Assembly (NCBI GenBank): GCA_011390955.1
Contig: JAABRM010000002.1
Location: 124,001 to 188,000 of the forward strand
Origin: Oscillatoriales cyanobacterium
GTDB taxonomy: Bacteria; Cyanobacteriota; Cyanobacteriia; Cyanobacteriales; Laspinemataceae
Length of the DNA stretch: 64,000 nt
Direction of reading: 5' to 3'
Made by a program: the position numbers and the translations under genes. Under the pieces are notes generated by a model that was given only the letters and a program-made list of their open reading frames with translations, made no database searches and was not told the origin of the DNA. Below, in pieces: positions 42,967 through 50,932 of the stretch (its first letter is position 1; every line of letters begins with the position of its first letter).

Positions 42967-43917
42967 CTAGCGCTTGCGTTTCAACATCGAACCTGTACCC
43001 ACTAGCCCAATAATCGCCAATCCCAAAGTAGAAGCAGGTTCGGGAACTTGATGCGGTTTTTGTTTCAAAGCTTCTGTGGCTTTAATTTCTGCAAATGCCG
43101 CACTGAATGACTTGGCAGTATTGCCACCAGCACGCAACATATTTAAATCCCATGCAGCACCACTAATAGTAGAGTTACCAGTTGCCCAAGCTAGGTCTAC
43201 ATAGTCAGCTTTAGTGGTGTCGTAACCGTAGTAACTGTAATAACTTGGATTTGATACACCACCAGAGTTTGTAGTGAATCCCCCTCGACCGTCAGCCATG
43301 AAGACATTCCCATGAGCGTCAGCACCAATGGCTCGTTGTCTGTTGCTACCAGCCATTTGAGAATTGACCACCACATTAAGCAAGGCATTTTTTGCCTGCA
43401 TACCGCTGAGAATGCTATTAAAGTTCAGACTAGAATTGCCAATGTCGCGGTCTTCATCAGTAATGAGAACAAAGTTCACAGCAGCGCCATTGCGGAATGA
43501 GTAATTGTTTAAGGCATAGTCGATCGCCGAATACCCGTCCTCAAACGAGCCACTGGTGGTGAGAAAGTTAGTGGCAGTGGCAAGCTGAGAGGCATTGCCA
43601 AATAAATCGCCACCCACTGAGACTGTGCGCCCTAATTTTCCAGATGTATATCCGTTGCCAAAACCCACCAGACCGTAGCGGTTTGACTCGGAACCTATAC
43701 CCAGACCTTTTGCTTGCAGACTGGCGTCTAAATCCCCAACCACCTTCCGCAGCCAGGAATGTTCGCCATACATAGAACCAGACTCGTCCACAATAAAAAC
43801 GAAGTCTGCAAAACTGGCTCCTAATGCTGATGGCGTCACCGCTAAACCCAAGGCTAATGCCCCTGTAAGGCATCCTGATGCTTTCAGAAATTTCCCTGAT
43901 AAAACTATGAGTTGCAT
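42967..43917 (-). CDS. von Willebrand factor A domain protein with PEP-CTERM tail
   Basis: A 316-residue exported protein. The signal peptide is residues about 1-35. A vWA domain (about 37-275) has a metal-binding DESGS motif (residues 44-48) and the second strand NFVLITDED. The C-terminal sorting tail is HQVPEPASTLG, a hydrophobic segment and LKRKR. vWA domains bind proteins through a metal ion, and the tail implies exosortase processing and surface location. Its role is probably adhesion or matrix binding; this is inference. A perfect 12-bp inverted repeat lies about 145 bp upstream of the start. Confidence 0.9.
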   Translation of the reverse strand: MQLIVLSGKFLKASGCLTGALALGLAVTPSALGASFADFVFIVDESGSMYGEHSWLRKVVGDLDASLQAKGLGIGSESNRYGLVGFGNGYTSGKLGRTVSVGGDLFGNASQLATATNFLTTSGSFEDGYSAIDYALNNYSFRNGAAVNFVLITDEDRDIGNSSLNFNSILSGMQAKNALLNVVVNSQMAGSNRQRAIGADAHGNVFMADGRGGFTTNSGGVSNPSYYSYYGYDTTKADYVDLAWATGNSTISGAAWDLNMLRAGGNTAKSFSAAFAEIKATEALKQKPHQVPEPASTLGLAIIGLVGTGSMLKRKR

Positions 43918-44380
43918 TGTAATTACTAGCTAATTACTAGCTAAATTCGTTGTTTATAACCTTGCGTTACTTCATGTAAGTTTGTCAATATTTTTATCCA
44001 TCTTTATCAAATCTTTAAAATTGAGAATTTATCAAAAAAAAATCTATGTAGAAACACCACATATTTATCGGCAAATCAGAGCCTAAGTGCCGATAAATAC
44101 CACTTATTGTCGAGCAAAAAGTATAATTAACGGTATATCTACTGTTATGCTTTCTTCTGTTCGCCCTAATCGCCCTAATACTTACGCATTACTACTTAAG
44201 TAGTGATATTTGCAGAAATTACGCCCGCACCCACTCCGGTCTAATTAGTCATTTGAGGGGCTAAACCCCCTGGGGGTATTAACCATTAATGCCTGATTTG
44301 TGGGGTGACAATTCTCTTTTTTGCCCTACTACTTACTTACTGAAATTTGGGGTGGAAAACAGGGTTTAAGTTATCGCCTC
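43918..44380. other. Intergenic, upstream of vWA gene, with a perfect inverted repeat
   Basis: TATTTATCGGCA (44062-44073) and TGCCGATAAATA (44088-44099) are perfect inverted arms around 14 bases, a possible operator. The rest is AT-rich without a gene. Confidence 0.5.
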
Positions 44381-44660
44381 GTTCCCAGGCTGGAGCCTGG
44401 GAACGAGAAAACCGCTCGCGAGGCAGAGCCTCTCGACTGGCATTCCCAGGCTGGAGCCTGGGAACGAGAAAAAACGAGAAAACCGCTCGCGAGGCAGAGC
44501 CTCTCGACTGGCATTCCCAGGCTGGAGCCTGGGAACGAGAAAAAGAGTGCAGTGACCGCTCGCGAGGCAGAGCCTCTCGACTGGCATTCCCAGGCTGGAG
44601 CCTGGGAACGAGAAAAACGAGAAAAACGAGAAAAAACGAGAAAAACGAGGGAACGAGGAA
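44381..44660. repeat. TTCCCAGGCTGGAGCCTGGGAA / CTCGCGAGGCAGAGCCTC tandem units
   Basis: A half unit (44381-44406) is followed by three units of about 60 bp (from 44411, 44481 and 44555). Each unit has two palindromes: GAGGC-AGA-GCCTC and TTCCCAGGC-TGGA-GCCTGGGAA. The array ends in GAGAAAAAC simple repeats to 44660. Open frames on both strands here are artefacts. Confidence 0.92.
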
Positions 44661-44706
44661 AAATATGCAAATATGCAAATATTGAAATCAAATTCAAATC
44701 AAAATT

Positions 44707-46200
44707 ATGTTAGATACCCTAGATTTAAATCTGTCTCTGGATAAAGAGTCTTACGAAGCTCAAATCGAGTCTTTGATGCAAGAATTGCGGCAGCTACAAC
44801 AAGCCTGTTGGGACAAAAAATTGCCGATGGTGGTGGTTTTGGAAGGTTGGACCGCAGCGGGAAAAGGTTCTCTGGTGAAAAAAATGGTGGGATATATGGA
44901 TCCCCGTGGCTTTACGGTTCACCCGATTTGGCCTCCAACCGAAGACGAACGGCAATATCCATTTCTCTGGCGGTTTTGGCAAAAATTACCGGCCAAAGGG
45001 ACGATGGGATTTTTTTACCATAGTTGGTACACTCATCTGTTAGAAGACCGATTATTTAACCGAATTTCCGAAGCGAAAATCCCGGCGATGATGCGGCAAA
45101 TGAATGCCTTTGAACGGCAATTAGCTGACGATGGGGTGGCGATCGCGAAATTCTGGATTCACTTAAGTAAAAAAGAACTGAAAAAACGCTTAAAAAAAGC
45201 CCAAGCGGACTCCCTGAGTTCTTGGCGAGTCCGTCCCGAAGACTGGCAACAAGCGAAACATTACGATCGCTATGCCGCCTTTGCGGAGGATATGGTAATT
45301 CGCACCAGTACCGGCCCTGCGCCTTGGACTTTGGTAGAAGGAGACTGTCAACGCTGGGCGCGGGTGAAGGTATTGATCCAAATGGCCAGCACCATCACCG
45401 AAGCACTCGATCGCCTCAGTTGTCGAACCCCACCTCCCACCTTGCCTTTACAAGAAGCATTAAAACCCGCTGAACCGGATTTTCTCTATAAAGTTGATTT
45501 AAGTTTATGTTTGTCCAGAGAAGAATATAAAAAGCAGTTACGCGAAGAACAAATCCGACTCCGAGAACTGCAACTGGAAATGCATAAACACGAAGTACCC
45601 GTGATGGTCTTATTTGAAGGCTGGGATGCCGCCGGAAAAGGGGGCGCAATTAAACGGTTAACCGATGTTCTCGATCCCCGAAGTTATGTGGTAAATGCCT
45701 TTGCTGCCCCTAGCGCGGAAGAATTAGCCCATCATTACTTGTGGCGGTTTTGGCGCCGCTTGCCTGCCCCCGGTCAGTTTGGCATTTTCGATCGCACCTG
45801 GTATGGACGGGTGTTAGTCGAGCGCGTAGAAGGCTTTGCCAGCGAACCAGAATGGCGACGGGCTTATCAAGAAATTAATGAATTTGAAGAACAAATTACT
45901 GGGGCTGGTTATGTGTTGGTGAAATGTTGGCTACATATCAGCTTTGAAGAACAATTAATCCGATTTAACCAACGACAAGATAATACCTTTAAGCAATATA
46001 AACTGACGGACGATGATTGGCGCAATCGGGAAAAATGGCCTTATTATTATGTGGCGGTAAATCAGATGATTCAGCGTACCAGTACCCCGATCGCTCCTTG
46101 GACGGTGGTGCCGGGAAATGACAAATACTATGCCAGGGTTAAAGTGATTCAAACAGTGATTCAAGCCATTGAAAATGAATTAAAACGCCGTAGTAAGTAA
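44707..46200 (+). CDS. pap: Two-domain PPK2 kinase (polyphosphate:AMP phosphotransferase)
   Basis: A 497-residue protein with two PPK2 domains (about 1-235 and 255-497), the layout of class II PPK2 enzymes that use polyphosphate to phosphorylate AMP. Both have Walker A motifs: LEGWTAAGKGS and FEGWDAAGKGG. The second also has the Walker B FDRTWYGR and the lid segment NEFEEQI...RFNQR. In the first domain the aspartate and arginine are replaced (FYHSWYTH), suggesting a structural rather than catalytic role, as is usual in class II proteins. It acts in the cytoplasm, linking stored polyphosphate to the adenylate pool. It stands alone after a repeat array. Confidence 0.93.
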   Translation: MLDTLDLNLSLDKESYEAQIESLMQELRQLQQACWDKKLPMVVVLEGWTAAGKGSLVKKMVGYMDPRGFTVHPIWPPTEDERQYPFLWRFWQKLPAKGTMGFFYHSWYTHLLEDRLFNRISEAKIPAMMRQMNAFERQLADDGVAIAKFWIHLSKKELKKRLKKAQADSLSSWRVRPEDWQQAKHYDRYAAFAEDMVIRTSTGPAPWTLVEGDCQRWARVKVLIQMASTITEALDRLSCRTPPPTLPLQEALKPAEPDFLYKVDLSLCLSREEYKKQLREEQIRLRELQLEMHKHEVPVMVLFEGWDAAGKGGAIKRLTDVLDPRSYVVNAFAAPSAEELAHHYLWRFWRRLPAPGQFGIFDRTWYGRVLVERVEGFASEPEWRRAYQEINEFEEQITGAGYVLVKCWLHISFEEQLIRFNQRQDNTFKQYKLTDDDWRNREKWPYYYVAVNQMIQRTSTPIAPWTVVPGNDKYYARVKVIQTVIQAIENELKRRSK

Positions 46201-46544
46201 TTCCAATTTTATTTAATTCGGCTATTTCTTAGACCTTAAAAGATCGCGCCTTGCCGCATCAGACCCCCTGCAAAAGTCCGTTTTACCCCATTCGGGAAAG
46301 CGATCGCCTGTGTTATTTGCCCAGGGAAGATTTCAGCCCCCTGACAATCATTCTGAAAATCACCCTGAAAATCATCAGGGAAATTAGCGGTGAGGCGATT
46401 CCCGCAAGGGTTCTGCGAAGCCCCAGACCCCAAGCATTTCGGCGGAGTTTCAGTCAAACAACTCGCGAGAAATCACCGCTATCTTGATATAATCGGTTCA
46501 TCCCATCAAATTTTTGACCATTAACTCCTCAAAATCATATTATT
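46201..46544. other. Intergenic, no gene seen
   Basis: It contains a CCCGCAAGGGTTCTGCGAAG repeat fragment near 46400 and AATC/CTGAAAATC direct repeats near 46348-46375. No coding frame was supported. Confidence 0.4.
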
Positions 46545-46885
46545 ATGCTGCAAAGACTATATGTTCACAACTTTAGATGTTTACAAAACTTTGAACTGAA
46601 CTTAAAAGGAATAGAATCGGCTCTTTTAATTGGCAAAAATGGAGTAGGCAAACCAACCATATTGACAGTTTTAGAACTGCTGCAAAAGTTGACAAATATC
46701 TCCGAGCAGTAATACCGGATATTCAGGATGTTATCAATGAAAAAATTGGCAAAGATGCCAAAAGCATGAGGGTTAGGTTTGAAGCAAATCGAGCTAATCT
46801 CAGTGTTTACTTTGATGATTTATCCGATGGAGAAAAATGTTTTTTCCTGGGGGATGTTGTCCTAGCTGCTAACAAATTTTACGCC
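46545..46885 (+). pseudogene. Remnant of an AAA/SMC-like ATPase gene
   Basis: The frame from the ATG at 46545 reads MLQRLYVHNFRCLQNFELNL, then a P-loop IGKNGVGKPT in which the invariant serine is proline, and stops at 46712. A second frame, shifted by two, continues from about 46700 with AVIPDIQDVINEKI and then LSDGEKCFFLGDVVLAANKF, a signature region of the same ATPase type. The middle of the ATPase is missing and the end runs into a GTTCCCAG palindrome. It is therefore a frameshifted and deleted relic of a RecF/SMC-type ATPase, probably of accessory origin. Confidence 0.8.
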
Positions 46886-46923
46886 CTCGTTCCCAGCTTC
46901 CAGCCTGGGAACGAGGGCGTAAA
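46879..46923. repeat. TACGCCCTCGTTCCCAG palindrome
   Basis: TTTTACGCCCTCGTTCCCAG pairs with CTGGGAACGAGGGCGTAAAA around CTTCCAGC-like bases. It ends the ATPase relic and is related to the array at 44381. Confidence 0.85.
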
Positions 46924-47205
46924 ATTATGATGGTGCCTTACGGCGCGGAAAGAAAAAATTAAGGGCGATCGCTCTAATTAATTGCCGCGCCTAACACACC
47001 CTACCACTGCGATTTAAAGCTAAATTAAGATGGTGCGTTACGGCGCGGAAATAAAATTGTGGATTTTATGAAAAAATTTGTCCCCGCGCCTAACACACCC
47101 TACCACTGCGATCTAAAGCTAAATTAAGATGGTGCGTTACGGCGCGGAAATAAAATTGTGGATTTTATGAAAAAATTTGTCCCCGCGCCTAACACACCCT
47201 ACCAA
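46920..47205. repeat. Three tandem units of about 98 bp, GGTGCGTTACGGCGCGG family
   Basis: Each unit has a GATGGTGCGTTACGGCGCGG arm and a CGCGCCTAACACACC arm joined by an AT-rich spacer. Units are linked by GCGATTTAAAGCTAAATTAA. The second and third units are nearly identical; the first has the longer spacer also found at 12780. Confidence 0.9.
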
Positions 47206-47230
47206 TCAATATCAGATTAATCGAGAATAA

Positions 47231-47482
47231 TCAGGCGGTACAAAGCTTTTCAATTACCCATTCTTTAATTAAATCTTTGTATTCGATGCCTTTGGTTTTC
47301 GCTAATTTTTTTAAGGCTGCTATTTCTTTGGCTTGTAAACGGATTGGCACCACGGTTTCTGGCTCAAAAACGGTTGTCTTTACTTCTTCTAACCGATCCT
47401 CAAAATCGGTTAAATCATGGGTATCCCAAAAGTCAGCTAATTCTTGAATTGAGTCAGTTTGGGGAATTGTTGGCTTATTCAT
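47231..47482 (-). CDS. Antitoxin of a BrnT-type pair (CopG/BrnA-like)
   Basis: An 83-residue protein. The C-terminal half (VVPIRLQAKEIAALKKLAKTKGIEYKDLIKEWVIEKL) is a ribbon-helix-helix motif typical of CopG/BrnA antitoxins, which bind DNA and neutralise the partner. The N-terminal half is acidic (DFWDTHDLTDFEDRLEEV) and should wrap the toxin. The start at 47482 is fixed by a GGAGG site and by the four-base ATGA overlap with the upstream toxin gene. It is probably translationally coupled to that gene. Confidence 0.8.
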   Translation of the reverse strand: MNKPTIPQTDSIQELADFWDTHDLTDFEDRLEEVKTTVFEPETVVPIRLQAKEIAALKKLAKTKGIEYKDLIKEWVIEKLCTA

Positions 47483-47763
47483 CGGTTCCTCCACTGCTGG
47501 TATTTTTGTTTTTCTTTATCGGTCATCGATCGCGCGGTAACGGGGTATCCTCTACCGTCAGGAAACTGAATCACAACACAAAATAAATATCGTCCGGTTT
47601 CGGTTTGACCAAGTACATAATAGACAGGATTGTCTCCCGTAGATTTAGCCCGTTGGACAAAAGCAATCCCAAAACAAGTTTCTTCCACTTCTTCAGGGAC
47701 AACAGCGTGTCTGGCAATATGGTCAATCCGATCCTGATTCCAAATAAACTCGTAAATCCTCAT
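47479..47763 (-). CDS. BrnT-type toxin
   Basis: A 94-residue protein of the BrnT (DUF497) type, a RelE-like ribonuclease fold. Typical features are the FIWNQDRIDHIARHAVVPEEVEE start and the late strand GRGYPVTARSMTDKEKQKYQQW. In the related BrnT the toxin cleaves RNA; activity here is not tested. It is the first gene of the pair and overlaps the antitoxin by ATGA. It has diverged from the second BrnT in this window. Confidence 0.8.
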   Translation of the reverse strand: MRIYEFIWNQDRIDHIARHAVVPEEVEETCFGIAFVQRAKSTGDNPVYYVLGQTETGRYLFCVVIQFPDGRGYPVTARSMTDKEKQKYQQWRNR

Positions 47764-47883
47764 AGACTAATTTTACTTAAAAGAGGTTGCTTTGTCTTAA
47801 TTCAGCAGCAGGGCGATCGCTCTAATTAATTGCCGCGCCTAACACACCCTACCATTAAAGCACCGGGCGAATAGTACATATCT

Positions 47884-47957
47884 GTAGGGGCGAAGCATGA
47901 CCGCAGATAATTTATTGGTTAAAAGCAAAGATTTTATACGGTCATGCTTCGCCCTTG
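47884..47957. repeat. GGGGCGAAGCATGACCG inverted repeat
   Basis: The arms GGGGCGAAGCATGACCG and CGGTCATGCTTCGCCC flank about 40 bases. It is related to the repeats inside the CHAT gene and at 61389. Confidence 0.75.
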
Positions 47958-48000
47958 CTCAATATTTATGGTTCAGCCAATAGAAAATTGCTGTAATATT

Positions 48001-48175
48001 AAATGGTGCGTTACGGCGCGGAAATAACATCTTGCATTTTCAGATAAAATTTATGGCCGCGCCTAACACACCCTACTACTGCGATTTAAAGCTAAATTAT
48101 GATGGTGCGTTACGGCGCGGAAATAAAATATTGCATTTTCCGATAAAGTTAATTGCTGCGCCTAACACACCCTAC
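48001..48175. repeat. Two tandem GGTGCGTTACGGCGCGG units
   Basis: Same design and linker as 46920-47205, separated from that block by the toxin-antitoxin pair. Confidence 0.9.
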
Positions 48176-48282
48176 GACTACTATTTAACTACATTGTCAT
48201 TCCCCGAAATTTTATTTTTACCCGATCGCGCCGTTTCTGGTCGTCCTCCCTTACAATAACCAGGGGAATTTGGAGTCTGAAC

Positions 48283-49860
48283 ATGGCACGCATACCGACA
48301 ATTACTTACGATCGCGGCACTTTATTACTGCATCCACCACCGAAAGGTAAAGCCTGGGTAGAATTTGTCACTTGGGACGATCGCGTGGAAAAATTTCGCA
48401 TCCCCGCCATTCAATACCGTCCTTTATTAGAAACCCTCCAAGGGGAAGGGATTAATATTAACGACGAAGCCAGAGGTTTTGAAACCTTGGAGTTGGTGCC
48501 CAGTTTGGAAATGCCCCCTTATCCCCATCAAGAGGAGGCGTTATTAGCGTGGAAAAAAGCCCAACGGCAAGGGGTGGTGGTGTTGCCCACCGCAGCGGGA
48601 AAAACTTATTTAGCCCAGTTAGCTATGCAATGCACCCCTCGGAGTACCTTGGTGGTGGTGCCCACTTTGGACTTAATGCATCAATGGTATGCTCACTTGG
48701 AAGCAGCATTTCCTGATGTAGAAGTGGGACTGCTGGGGGGTGGTTCGCGAGACAAAAGCCCGATTTTAGTTTCCACTTATGATAGTGCCGCCATTCATGC
48801 AGAAAGTTTGGGCAATCGTTACGCTTTGATTGTATTTGATGAATGCCATCATTTACCCACAGATTTTAATCGGGTAATTGCCGAATTTGCGATCGCCCCT
48901 TATCGCTTGGGACTGTCTGCCACTCCAGAGCGATCGGATGGTAAACATTCTGATTTAAACTATCTTATTGGTCCCGAAGTTTATCGCAAAACTGCCGAAG
49001 AACTCGCGGGGGGTGCTCTCGCTGACCATGAAATTGTCAAAATTAAAGTAAAATTATCCCAACATGAGCGCGATCGCTACAACCAATTAATCAATACCCG
49101 CAATGAATTCTTAAAATCCGTAAAAATTTCGCTCGGTAGCCTAGAAGGATGGCAGAACTTTGTCAAAGTTTCGGCGCGATCGCCTGCGGGAAGAAGGGCA
49201 ATGTTAGCCCATCGAGAAGCCAGAGAAATTGCCCTAGGAACCGATGGCAAAATCAGGATTATGGCGGACTTACTGGCCCAACATCATCCCGAACGCATCC
49301 TAATTTTCACAGCGGATAACTCCACCGTTTACCGAATTTCCCAACAATTTCTCATCCCCGCAATTACCCATCAAACTCCGATTAAAGAAAGGCGTGAAAT
49401 CCTCACTCGATTTTGCAGTGGCGAATATAGAACCCTCGTCGCTTCTCATGTCCTCAATGAAGGAGTTGATGTCCCTGATGCCAGAGTCGCCATTCTGCTT
49501 TCTGGAACAGGTTCAGAAAGAGAATATATTCAGCGACTAGGGCGAGTTTTGCGTAAAGGAAGCACTCCTGATAAACTGGCAATTTTATATGAAGTAATTG
49601 CCGAAGATACCGCAGAAGAAAATACATCGCAGCGGCGACATGGGGAGAAAATTGGCGATAAAAAAGGCGATAAAAAACCGCAAAAACCGGCCAAATATCA
49701 ACCTAGACAATTAGAAATTGTCCCCGATCCAACCCCGGAAACAACTAAATCACCGGATCCGCCCATTCCTTTATATGGAGTAAAGAAAACCCCCAGAAAA
49801 AAAGCCGCCGAAAAATCAGCAAAATGGCCGAAAAAATCCGATAACACTGATAAAGATTAA
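48283..49860 (+). CDS. XPB/Rad25-type superfamily 2 DNA helicase
   Basis: A 525-residue helicase. An N-terminal damage-recognition-like part (1-75) precedes the first RecA fold with Walker A LPTAAGKT (101-108), DECH (186-189) and LSATPERSD (211-219). The second RecA fold has the late motif IQRLGRVLRKGS with two arginine fingers. The middle (about 240-320) contains the insertion typical of XPB. The C-terminal 80 residues are lysine- and proline-rich. XPB-type helicases open DNA in nucleotide excision repair; in archaea they pair with the nuclease Bax1. A DUF790 (Bax1-type) gene follows on the same strand about 1.07 kb on, separated by xisHI. Repair or defence roles are both possible. Confidence 0.92.
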   Translation: MARIPTITYDRGTLLLHPPPKGKAWVEFVTWDDRVEKFRIPAIQYRPLLETLQGEGININDEARGFETLELVPSLEMPPYPHQEEALLAWKKAQRQGVVVLPTAAGKTYLAQLAMQCTPRSTLVVVPTLDLMHQWYAHLEAAFPDVEVGLLGGGSRDKSPILVSTYDSAAIHAESLGNRYALIVFDECHHLPTDFNRVIAEFAIAPYRLGLSATPERSDGKHSDLNYLIGPEVYRKTAEELAGGALADHEIVKIKVKLSQHERDRYNQLINTRNEFLKSVKISLGSLEGWQNFVKVSARSPAGRRAMLAHREAREIALGTDGKIRIMADLLAQHHPERILIFTADNSTVYRISQQFLIPAITHQTPIKERREILTRFCSGEYRTLVASHVLNEGVDVPDARVAILLSGTGSEREYIQRLGRVLRKGSTPDKLAILYEVIAEDTAEENTSQRRHGEKIGDKKGDKKPQKPAKYQPRQLEIVPDPTPETTKSPDPPIPLYGVKKTPRKKAAEKSAKWPKKSDNTDKD

Positions 49861-49913
49861 GGGTAAATTTATATTGATAACTATCGGGCATTTTACCGGC
49901 TATTTTCTGTAGC

Positions 49914-49981
49914 TAAAAAAACCGGGTTTTTGTGATAGATTTTTAGGCAAAGCTACAGATTTATCAAAACCCGGTTTTTGA
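49914..49981. repeat. AAAACCGGGTTTTTG inverted pair after the helicase gene
   Basis: AAAACCGGGTTTTTGTGATA and TTATCAAAACCCGGTTTTT are inverted around 30 bases. They may act as the helicase terminator. The core resembles the AGAAACCGGGTTTCT repeat in the CHAT and M28 genes. Confidence 0.65.
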
Positions 49982-49987
49982 TTCGGC

Positions 49988-50075
49988 TTTCGTGCGTTCG
50001 CGTTAGCGTTGCGGAGCAATATCGCGCAACCCTTTTCGGATGCAATATCGCGGCTAATTAGCGTTGGCGATCGCG
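49988..50075. repeat. Composite GC-rich repeat with CGTTAGCGTTGCGGAGCAATATCGCG core
   Basis: Inverted and direct copies of GTTGCGGAGCAATATCGCG, GGATGCAATATCGCGG and GCGTTGGCGATCGCGG are packed here. The last part overlaps the 3' end of xisI and supplies its final residues. Confidence 0.7.
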
Positions 50076-50413
50076 GCAAATGCTCCCACTTCTTTTTCTT
50101 CGTAATTTTGATGTTGAGGATGTATAAAACTCATCAGAATATTTTCCTGAGAAATTCCCATCTCTACCAGTTTTTCTGCGATCGCATCTTCCGTATCATT
50201 ACGCTGAATCAGAATGCGATCGCCCACAATATCAATATGCACAGCACATTGATGGATCCGCTTATATTTATGCCATCCCACCCACAAAACCATATAGCGC
50301 ATTCGTTCATCATCAAAAATTAGCTCGATTTTAGAATTCTCATCTTGAAGAGATTCATATTGACCGAGAAAATTTTTCACGCATTCTCTGTAAAAAACTA
50401 TGTGAGAATCCAT
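50054..50413 (-). CDS. xisI: XisI family protein
   Basis: A 119-residue protein of the XisI family. It has the family's typical QYESLQDENSKIELIFDDERMRYMVLWVGW core, VHIDIVGDRILIQRNDTEDAIAEKLVEMGI segment and IHP end. In Anabaena XisI and XisH are needed with XisF for excision of the fdxN element. In other cyanobacteria xisHI pairs are scattered and their role is unknown. The start codon lies inside the end of xisH (16-base overlap), so they are coupled. The last ten codons overlap a dispersed repeat. Confidence 0.92.
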   Translation of the reverse strand: MDSHIVFYRECVKNFLGQYESLQDENSKIELIFDDERMRYMVLWVGWHKYKRIHQCAVHIDIVGDRILIQRNDTEDAIAEKLVEMGISQENILMSFIHPQHQNYEEKEVGAFAAIANAN

Positions 50414-50811
50414 TGTAATTCCTCCCGATCGAAAGAAAAAACAATTAGTTTTAACTGGAAATAATTAATCGCCACTTTTCCCACCTGCCTACTGAATATA
50501 TTCTCAAAAGCGTCAATAGGAACAGCCAAGTAAAGTTCTCTATCCGGTTCTTGGATTTTTAATAATTCTCGATAGATGCCATACTGACCTACAGACCGTT
50601 GCAGTTCCGTGACCTGGGAGTCTGCAATAAAACTCTTGACTTCTACTGCAATTTTATCACGATTTTTGTCAGCCGCTATGATTCTTTCTGCCCCTAAATC
50701 AATCGAAAGCTTGGGATCGGATTGCAGAAAATAAGGATCGTGGGAAATTCTCCAGCCTTCTTTGATTAAAGCTGATTTAACCAAATTGTGATAAGTATCT
50801 TTTCTAGACAT
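50398..50811 (-). CDS. xisH: XisH family protein
   Basis: A 137-residue protein of the XisH family. A restriction-endonuclease-like core is visible: SIDLGAERIIAADKNRDKIAVEVKSF contains the acidic residue and ExK of the PD-(D/E)XK fold. The following SQVTELQRSVGQYGIYRELL helix and RELYLAVPIDAFENIF end are typical. With XisI it assists excision of the fdxN element in Anabaena. Whether this copy acts on a local element is unknown; no recombinase gene is nearby. It is divergent from the DUF790 gene by 121 bp. Confidence 0.93.
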   Translation of the reverse strand: MSRKDTYHNLVKSALIKEGWRISHDPYFLQSDPKLSIDLGAERIIAADKNRDKIAVEVKSFIADSQVTELQRSVGQYGIYRELLKIQEPDRELYLAVPIDAFENIFSRQVGKVAINYFQLKLIVFSFDREELQWILT

Positions 50812-50932
50812 ATTGACTTATTCAATATTTTGTGACAAAATCAGTAATGCTTTAGCTCTACATATTTTATATTTTAACTCAAATCATACATTAATAAAAA
50901 CTATTTCTTATAATTAAAACCAATCATCAGCC

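Larger units (their letters stand above)
47764..48282. other. Repeat-filled intergenic region
   Basis: It contains a half unit of the GGTGCG family (47812-47853), an inverted GTAGGGGCGAAGCATGACCG/CGGTCATGCTTCGCCCT element (47884-47957), and two further GGTGCGTTACGGCGCGG units (48001-48079 and 48079-48175). No coding sequence was seen. The promoter of the helicase gene should lie after 48180. Confidence 0.7.

Noticed and set aside
44321-44713. Open frames on both strands across the TTCCCAGG array
   Set aside because: They are made of repeat units, appear in several frames at once and lack a start site.
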